A DNA stretch of 61,681 nucleotides, from NCBI GenBank assembly GCA_002104905.1, contig MCFE01000531.1:1-61681 (forward strand). Reading direction: 5' to 3'. Both the position numbers and the translations under genes were made by a program. Positions 57,117 through 61,681 of the stretch are shown piece by piece (position 1 is the stretch's first letter; every line of letters starts with the position of its first letter). The notes below the pieces were generated by a model. It was not told the origin of the DNA. It was given only the letters and a program-made list of their open reading frames with translations, and did not search any database. This DNA comes from Basidiobolus meristosporus CBS 931.73. Lineage: Eukaryota > Basidiobolomycota > Basidiobolomycetes > Basidiobolales > Basidiobolaceae.

Positions 57117-58052
57117 TGACCGTCGCATTCCATTTCATAGATCATTGTACAAACCATGCATACAATTGCATCAGATCAGGGATGGTGTATGGTGCGCCAG
57201 GTCCCATTCTGCTTACCAACCCGCTTACTAATAAAATACGCATCCACATGAGTCTTCGGTTCTAGATGGTTGGGTTAGACCCACATCAATAGTAATCCTT
57301 GATGATCGCCTCTTCATGCGTTACAGGCAACGATCCACAGTCCCGTGACGTTGGATTGGGTACGTAACCAAGAAACAAAGATGGTCCCTGTAACATTCCC
57401 ACAAACAGGCTAGTTGTGTTCAATCGGTGCGTTCTTGTCCCATGTATTGCCGATTTGGAATTCTAAGAGAGTATCAAGTTTTACTTTATGCATAGGGGGT
57501 GGTGTTGATGAGGGTAATGGTGAGCTTAAACCGTCAATATATTGACTGCTGTCATCGAACATGCATACGTACCAACAACAAATCCCCATATGTCCACATA
57601 GTATCATTCATATCATCCCGCTGTTTTACTCGATTGCCTGTCTTTAACCTGATTTTTTAGACTGTCACGCTCACCATGACACAACACACCCGCAACAATA
57701 TGGTTCATGACTGGCATTTGGATCGCAGGATCATAGTGGTGATGTAAGAGCTGGGTCGCTATGGAACAGCACTTGATGCAACAGGGAATCAATATCATCA
57801 ATGGATTGGGTGACCGAAGCTGGTGTTGTATGTTCCTTCGGCAAACATCAAAGGGTGCTGGAGATATTGGAGCCCCCCCTCCCAAATTTCGAGTACCAAC
57901 TTGGAAAAAATATGTGAATATCCGTATTCTCACACTGCCTACTTTGTTATGGATTTATTAGATGTTTCTTTGTCCCATCGGGGATTTGGAATGCCCATGA
58001 TTTCCCCAGCTCTTGGGCATGAAATCTCCGAATACAAGCAGTCAGTGGTTGA
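57117..58052. other. Convergent intergenic region
   Basis: 936 bp between the 3' ends of the 7TM-RGS and hydrolase genes. Several short frames are open but none shows start context, splice logic or motifs. Confidence 0.5.
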
Positions 58053-58988
58053 TTAGAGATTTTCTTTATAGAAGGCTTCCAGCTGTTGGACAGCTTCGGC
58101 AACCGGCTCTGATTTGTCGTACAGATCGTAGTGGCAGGCGCCCTTTACGATGTGTAGGTGCTTCTTCTTTGATGCCGCCCGGTTATATAATTCATGGCCA
58201 TCCTTGTACGAGCCAAAGGCCCCTGGGACCTCGCCAATGATGATTTCTAGTGGCTGGGTCAGCAGTTGATCCACCAGGTGGAACGCGTCGAAACCAATGA
58301 CGGAGCCCACACTGGTAAATCTCAGGAGGTTCGGTGAGCAAGGATGTTGTCCACGCGGGGTTGTATAGTAGTCCACGGCTTCTTTGATGTCGATGTCTGT
58401 GATACCGGCTTTCTCTCTCTCTTCCTGATTTTTCGGGATCCAGTTGGTGATCATTGGTTCGGTGCCCCGTGCCTCTGCAGTTCTCTGTTGGCTGACGGCC
58501 TCCAGTGCTTTGATGACACCGTCGGTATCGCCATTACTGTCGCGATAGGTCCGGCCAATGTTCACCCCAACGACCGTTCCAACTGCTTTGATACGACGCT
58601 CGGTCATGGCTGCGTTCACGGCATACCCTCCACCAGCACATACACCCAACACACCAATTCGATTCTCATCCACGTCCGGAAGGGTGGTGAGGTAATCAAC
58701 CGCGCACCGGACATCCTCTACACGTGCCGCTGGGTCTTCGATATACCGGGGGCTGCCTTCGCTCTCCCCTTGGTACAAGGCGTCGAATACCAAGGTGATG
58801 TAGCCAATCTCGGCCAGCTTCTCAGCATAGATGCCTGCAGTCTGGTTCTTGCAGCTGCTTCCCGGGTGGACGCACACAATCGCCGGGAGTTTGCCAGTCC
58901 GTTCGGGTTGGTTTGGGACATTCAGGATAGCAGCCACCTTGAGCCCTTTGTGGGGGAAAGTGACGTTCTGTTTATTTACGCTGGTCAT
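58053..58988 (-). CDS. Alpha/beta hydrolase, dienelactone-hydrolase/YcjY-like
   Basis: This intronless gene encodes 311 residues. The fold marks are VCVHPGSSCKNQTAG (oxyanion region), FDALYQGESEGSPR, DVRCAVDYLTTLP, a nucleophile elbow GVCAGGGYA with Cys in place of Ser, and a C-terminal GACHYDLYDK with the probable catalytic His. Dienelactone hydrolases also use a Cys nucleophile; this bacterial-type branch (YcjY/DUF1100-like) acts on unknown esters or acyl groups. A TATA box at 59051-59057 (minus strand) precedes the ATG by ~63 nt. The lack of introns in an intron-dense block and the bacterial-like family raise the possibility of horizontal origin. Confidence 0.88.
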   Translation of the reverse strand: MTSVNKQNVTFPHKGLKVAAILNVPNQPERTGKLPAIVCVHPGSSCKNQTAGIYAEKLAEIGYITLVFDALYQGESEGSPRYIEDPAARVEDVRCAVDYLTTLPDVDENRIGVLGVCAGGGYAVNAAMTERRIKAVGTVVGVNIGRTYRDSNGDTDGVIKALEAVSQQRTAEARGTEPMITNWIPKNQEEREKAGITDIDIKEAVDYYTTPRGQHPCSPNLLRFTSVGSVIGFDAFHLVDQLLTQPLEIIIGEVPGAFGSYKDGHELYNRAASKKKHLHIVKGACHYDLYDKSEPVAEAVQQLEAFYKENL

Positions 58989-60320
58989 TCTCTACTGGAT
59001 GGTTTAGGGAAAGCTGGGGTCGTGCTCCCTGGCACCTCCAGCTAACCAGATTATATAGAGTCCCGTCGCTGCGGATCGATCTCCTCGTGAGCGGTATTGT
59101 TCTAGAATCATTGTTCGCGGGAAATAAGGGATGAAGTGCCGCCGGGACATGACAGCAAATAAGCTCGGATTCTAGGGATTGAAAAATACCCAGTTCCCTG
59201 AGATAGGGCCATTTTTGGGGAGGGCGTTTGGTGAACCTCGATATGAATCATCCGTTTTCCTTATCGCGTTGGTAACAAGATCGGCCATTGCTTATCTCAT
59301 CCACTGGCCAATAGTGTTACGTGGCCACCGTAACCACCATGGCTCCCATCCATGCCAGGGGGAAACGTCCGCAATGATTCAATCGACCGCCTAGTAAGCG
59401 CTATGGAAAACAACACTATGCAATCATTGGTGGAAACCACCGTCGGGCCAGATAGGCTTCTCGACAGATTGGGATGAAGGCGGCGTTTCCACTTCCTCCG
59501 CATGCGAGGTAGTGCTCAGTAACTTCCCACTCATTTGAAATATCCTGACCATCCAATGGTTGCTACATTCATCGACGATCAAATTCCCACCTGAATTGAG
59601 GCCTCTCAGTGATGGGCTTGGTGGGAGAATAACGCGCACCTACACTGGTATATTAGCCCTGAGGGAGGTTCCCGACATCCACCATCATACCAGGGCCACT
59701 TAAAACTCGGCGACCCAAGCTTCAAGTATTCAATGGATCAGGGTTAGTGGCACTATTGGCGCACGATGTTTCCTGTCATGCAAAACTGTCATCGGTGCTT
59801 GTCAAATAAGGTGTAGCCGTGCAAATCCAAGTATTCTCAACCACCAGCATCATTGCCATTCAAAGGACGCCAATTTCCCAACCAGCGATCTGGGCAATGA
59901 TCAGGGTGATAAATTGGTTACCAAATTTAAGTGCCGGTTCTGCCTGTGATTTGATCTGTGATCAGTGATCCCAAAAACGGAAAATTTCATGGATGTCTAA
60001 TATACCATTCAGCAAAAATCCATGTTCCACAACAACCATCCCTGTAAATCACATAGGATCCAATTCAAATCCATACTGAGCAGGCTCTATATACACCGAA
60101 GCAATACCATTGACTTGATTCCACAGAAATTAGCCAACATCAACATTATTCCCTCCCAAATTAACAGTTTCGACGTTGCCATGTATACCATCACCAAATT
60201 CCACACAAAAGAGATCAGTATTACACTGTATGAACCTAGGGTATCTGTTGTTGCACACAGCTCTAAACAGCCATCCTAAAGATATTCTAGTAGTGCTTTC
60301 CATAATACTTTGCTAGCAAA
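58989..60320. other. Gene-free transition to repeats
   Basis: No gene could be supported; the only feature recognised is the hydrolase TATA box. Sequence becomes AT-rich toward 60 kb. Confidence 0.5.
59051..59057 (-). promoter_or_regulatory. TATA box of the hydrolase gene
   Basis: The minus strand reads CTATATAATC, about 63 nt before the ATG at 58988. Confidence 0.55.
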
Positions 60321-60400
60321 TCTTCTTGATGTTCTCTTCCCTGAAGCCCCACTATCCCTTCCTCACACACTAGCAGCTGAAGGCAACAGTACAATTTGTT
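60320..60400 (+). pseudogene. Decayed signal-peptide exon related to the Cys-rich repeat protein
   Basis: DNA from about 60320 aligns with the start of the gene at 61455. Read in frame it gives LLDVLFPEAPLSLPHTLAAEGNST, against VVGVLFLGATLSLPHGQAAEGTSK in the intact gene. No ATG in phase precedes it and the dispersed repeat begins right after, so it is a truncated relic. Confidence 0.6.
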
Positions 60401-60404
60401 GTAG

Positions 60405-60725
60405 TAGTTTTGGAGATTTTCGAAATGAATGGGAGGACAAGTAGATTATATGGCTTTCACTTAATGATTTATTGAATGTAAAAGTAGTATGTATACTTTT
60501 ATATGAGCTGGGCAAAATAAACACGTAGAGTATGCTCAGTAAGGTCTGAAGAGCATGTGGGCAAAGTGTGGGGCTGCTTGGACAACTTAACAAATCTCAT
60601 GTTTTGGGTACCAGATGTTTTGGTGAATGTATTCCAAGTAAGTCCCAACAAGGAATCTGGTCTGAGTTCTCTAAGATTTGTAGTTAGTAATATAAGTGAC
60701 TAAGCAAGGTGAATGCTTAGGCACA
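60405..60725 (+). repeat. Dispersed ~330-bp repeat, copy at 60.4 kb
   Basis: Collinear with the copies near 3.1 and 9.4 kb (TCACTTAATGATTTATTGAA, GCATGTGGGCAAAGTGTGGG, CAGATGTTTTGGTGAA, CCCAACAAGGAATCTGG). Confidence 0.75.
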
Positions 60726-60957
60726 AACTTTACAATAAGTGGCAGCTGAAAACAATAATATATTTTCACTGAGAGGTTGTCTCTATTGTGTACATTTCAA
60801 TGAACAGTACTCCAGCTATCTCCTCTATACATTTAGGTTACTCCTTAAATATGAATGCCCTATCTGAGCCCAGTAATGCAAGGCATGATGGTTATCCAAC
60901 TTTCCTAGTTCTGCACATTACTTTCTGCCCTTGCAAGATCTTCACAGTCAACTTGAT

Positions 60958-61285
60958 CTGGAGAGTGTCTTGGAGACATTAGAAGTGAATGGGAGAACAA
61001 GTAAATATATGGCTTCACTTATTGATTGGTTCAATGTACATGTAGTATTTACACTCTTACAAGGTACAGGCAAAAACAAACAACTAGAGTATGTTTAGGA
61101 ATATCTCCAGAGCATGGATTGAGAGTTTGAGATTGTTGAAAGAACTTGGAGATAGATCATATCTGTGTACATGATGTGTTAGTGGAAATATTCCACAAAT
61201 ATTGCAGCAAGGGATCTGGGTGGAGTTCTCTGAGAGATATACTCCGTGATCTAAATTCCTATATTAGGTGAATGCTAAGGGGTAG
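60958..61285 (+). repeat. Dispersed ~330-bp repeat, diverged copy at 61.0 kb
   Basis: It is a more diverged family member (GTCTTGGAGACATTAGAAGT, GGCTTCACTTATTGATT, GGAAATATTCCAC, AGCAAGGGATCTGG, TTAGGTGAATGCTAAGG). It ends about 170 bp upstream of the Cys-rich gene. Confidence 0.65.
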
Positions 61286-61454
61286 CTACAAAACTCAATA
61301 CTCCCATTCAACAAAATGTTAATAATACCAGGCCTGCAGACAAGAGGAAAATGTATTCAAGTCAGAAAGGTCAGCAATGGTAAAGCATCTTTCAACCTTG
61401 CTTCAACTTATTAGTGGGCTTCCCATACAAACTCTTCTCTTTCTTTTAGCTAAA

Positions 61455-61681
61455 ATGAAGTTCTCTTTCAGCAATCTCTCATTGGCTACTGTTGTTGGTG
61501 TTCTTTTCCTTGGAGCCACACTCTCCCTTCCCCATGGACAGGCAGCTGAAGGTACCAGTAAAGTTCTGAAGAGAGGCTACTCATACAATGACTATGATGA
61601 TTGCTGTGACCCCTGCTATGATCCATGTTATGATGATTGCTGGGATCCCTGCTGTGATCCTTGCTATGATCCTTGCTATGA
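61455..61681 (+). CDS. Secreted Cys-rich tandem-repeat protein, 5' part, cut by window edge
   Basis: The ATG at 61455 follows AGCTAAA and a pyrimidine-rich leader. A signal peptide (MKFSFSNLSLATVVGVLFLG) and a short propeptide (HGQAAEGTSKVLKR) end in a Lys-Arg kexin site near residue 40. The mature part then consists of tandem units CYDPC, CCDPC and CWDPC. The reading frame is open to the end of the window (75 codons seen). The dense Cys/Tyr/Asp/Pro pattern suggests a processed, heavily disulfide- or metal-linked extracellular protein. No family is recognised and the function is unknown. A decayed relative lies 1.1 kb upstream. Confidence 0.75.
   Translation, partial: MKFSFSNLSLATVVGVLFLGATLSLPHGQAAEGTSKVLKRGYSYNDYDDCCDPCYDPCYDDCWDPCCDPCYDPCY

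Noticed and set aside
57613-57933. 106-codon minus-strand ORF
   Set aside because: No signal, motif or splice support; it lies in a convergent intergenic region.
58344-59045. 233-codon plus-strand ORF
   Set aside because: Antisense shadow of the alpha/beta hydrolase.

Overview
The window is nuclear DNA of a filamentous, probably early-diverging (zygomycete-grade) fungus. Evidence: single-copy eukaryotic housekeeping genes cut by many short introns (43-80 nt, GT..AG, often with CTAAC-like branch points), a Zn(II)2Cys6 regulator, a fungal MIND-complex kinetochore protein, and GPI-type and small Cys-rich secreted proteins. I could not fix the genus from sequence alone.

Layout. (1) 1-13.3 kb: AT-rich, repeat-rich and gene-poor. 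It holds the 3' part of a LINE reverse transcriptase with two in-frame stops, a short telomere-like (CCCTAA)n tract, copies of a ~330-bp dispersed repeat, a tandem pair of paralogous secreted Cys-rich genes (4.7-6.2 kb), a frameshifted Ser/Thr-rich secreted ORF (~10 kb) and a broken short-chain dehydrogenase (~11.3-12.3 kb). (2) 13.3-59 kb: a compact gene-dense block. In order: AlkB-like 2OG-Fe(II) oxygenase, small secreted protein, RPL10A, glucosamine-6-phosphate deaminase, GPI-anchored repeat protein, Pol III subunit RPC2, YIP1, TFIIIC90-like factor, HUT1, a coiled-coil protein, MPP10, CLPTM1, a Zn2Cys6 factor, WDR70, another coiled-coil protein, RPN13, MIS13/DSN1, RPL5, eIF3d, MutY glycosylase, a CAP-domain secreted protein, REX4, a beta-lactamase-fold membrane pseudoenzyme, a 7TM-RGS protein and a dienelactone-hydrolase-like enzyme. 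(3) 59-61.7 kb: repeats again, with two more copies of the dispersed repeat, a decayed signal-peptide exon, and at the edge the 5' end of a secreted protein made of tandem Cys-Tyr-Asp-Pro-Cys repeats.

Function. Many central genes serve ribosome production and translation (RPL10A, RPL5, RPC2, TFIIIC90-like, MPP10, REX4, eIF3d). Others serve the ER/Golgi (YIP1, HUT1, CLPTM1), the proteasome (RPN13), the kinetochore (MIS13) and DNA repair (MutY with a C-terminal PCNA box). Secreted or accessory genes (4.7, 5.7, 12.3, 15.8, 50.9, 55.8 and 59.0 kb) carry clear TATA boxes only ~30-65 nt before the ATG, implying very short leaders; I saw no such TATA in the housekeeping genes.

Most genes are split into short exons. 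I assembled them by hand from splice signals, reading-frame phase and family similarity; where phases close exactly I say so. The most interesting items are the dead beta-lactamase-like membrane protein, the 7TM-RGS protein, the Cys-rich repeat secreted family with its decayed paralogue, the duplicated TATA box before the broken dehydrogenase, and microexons in RPL5, RPL10A and RPN13.
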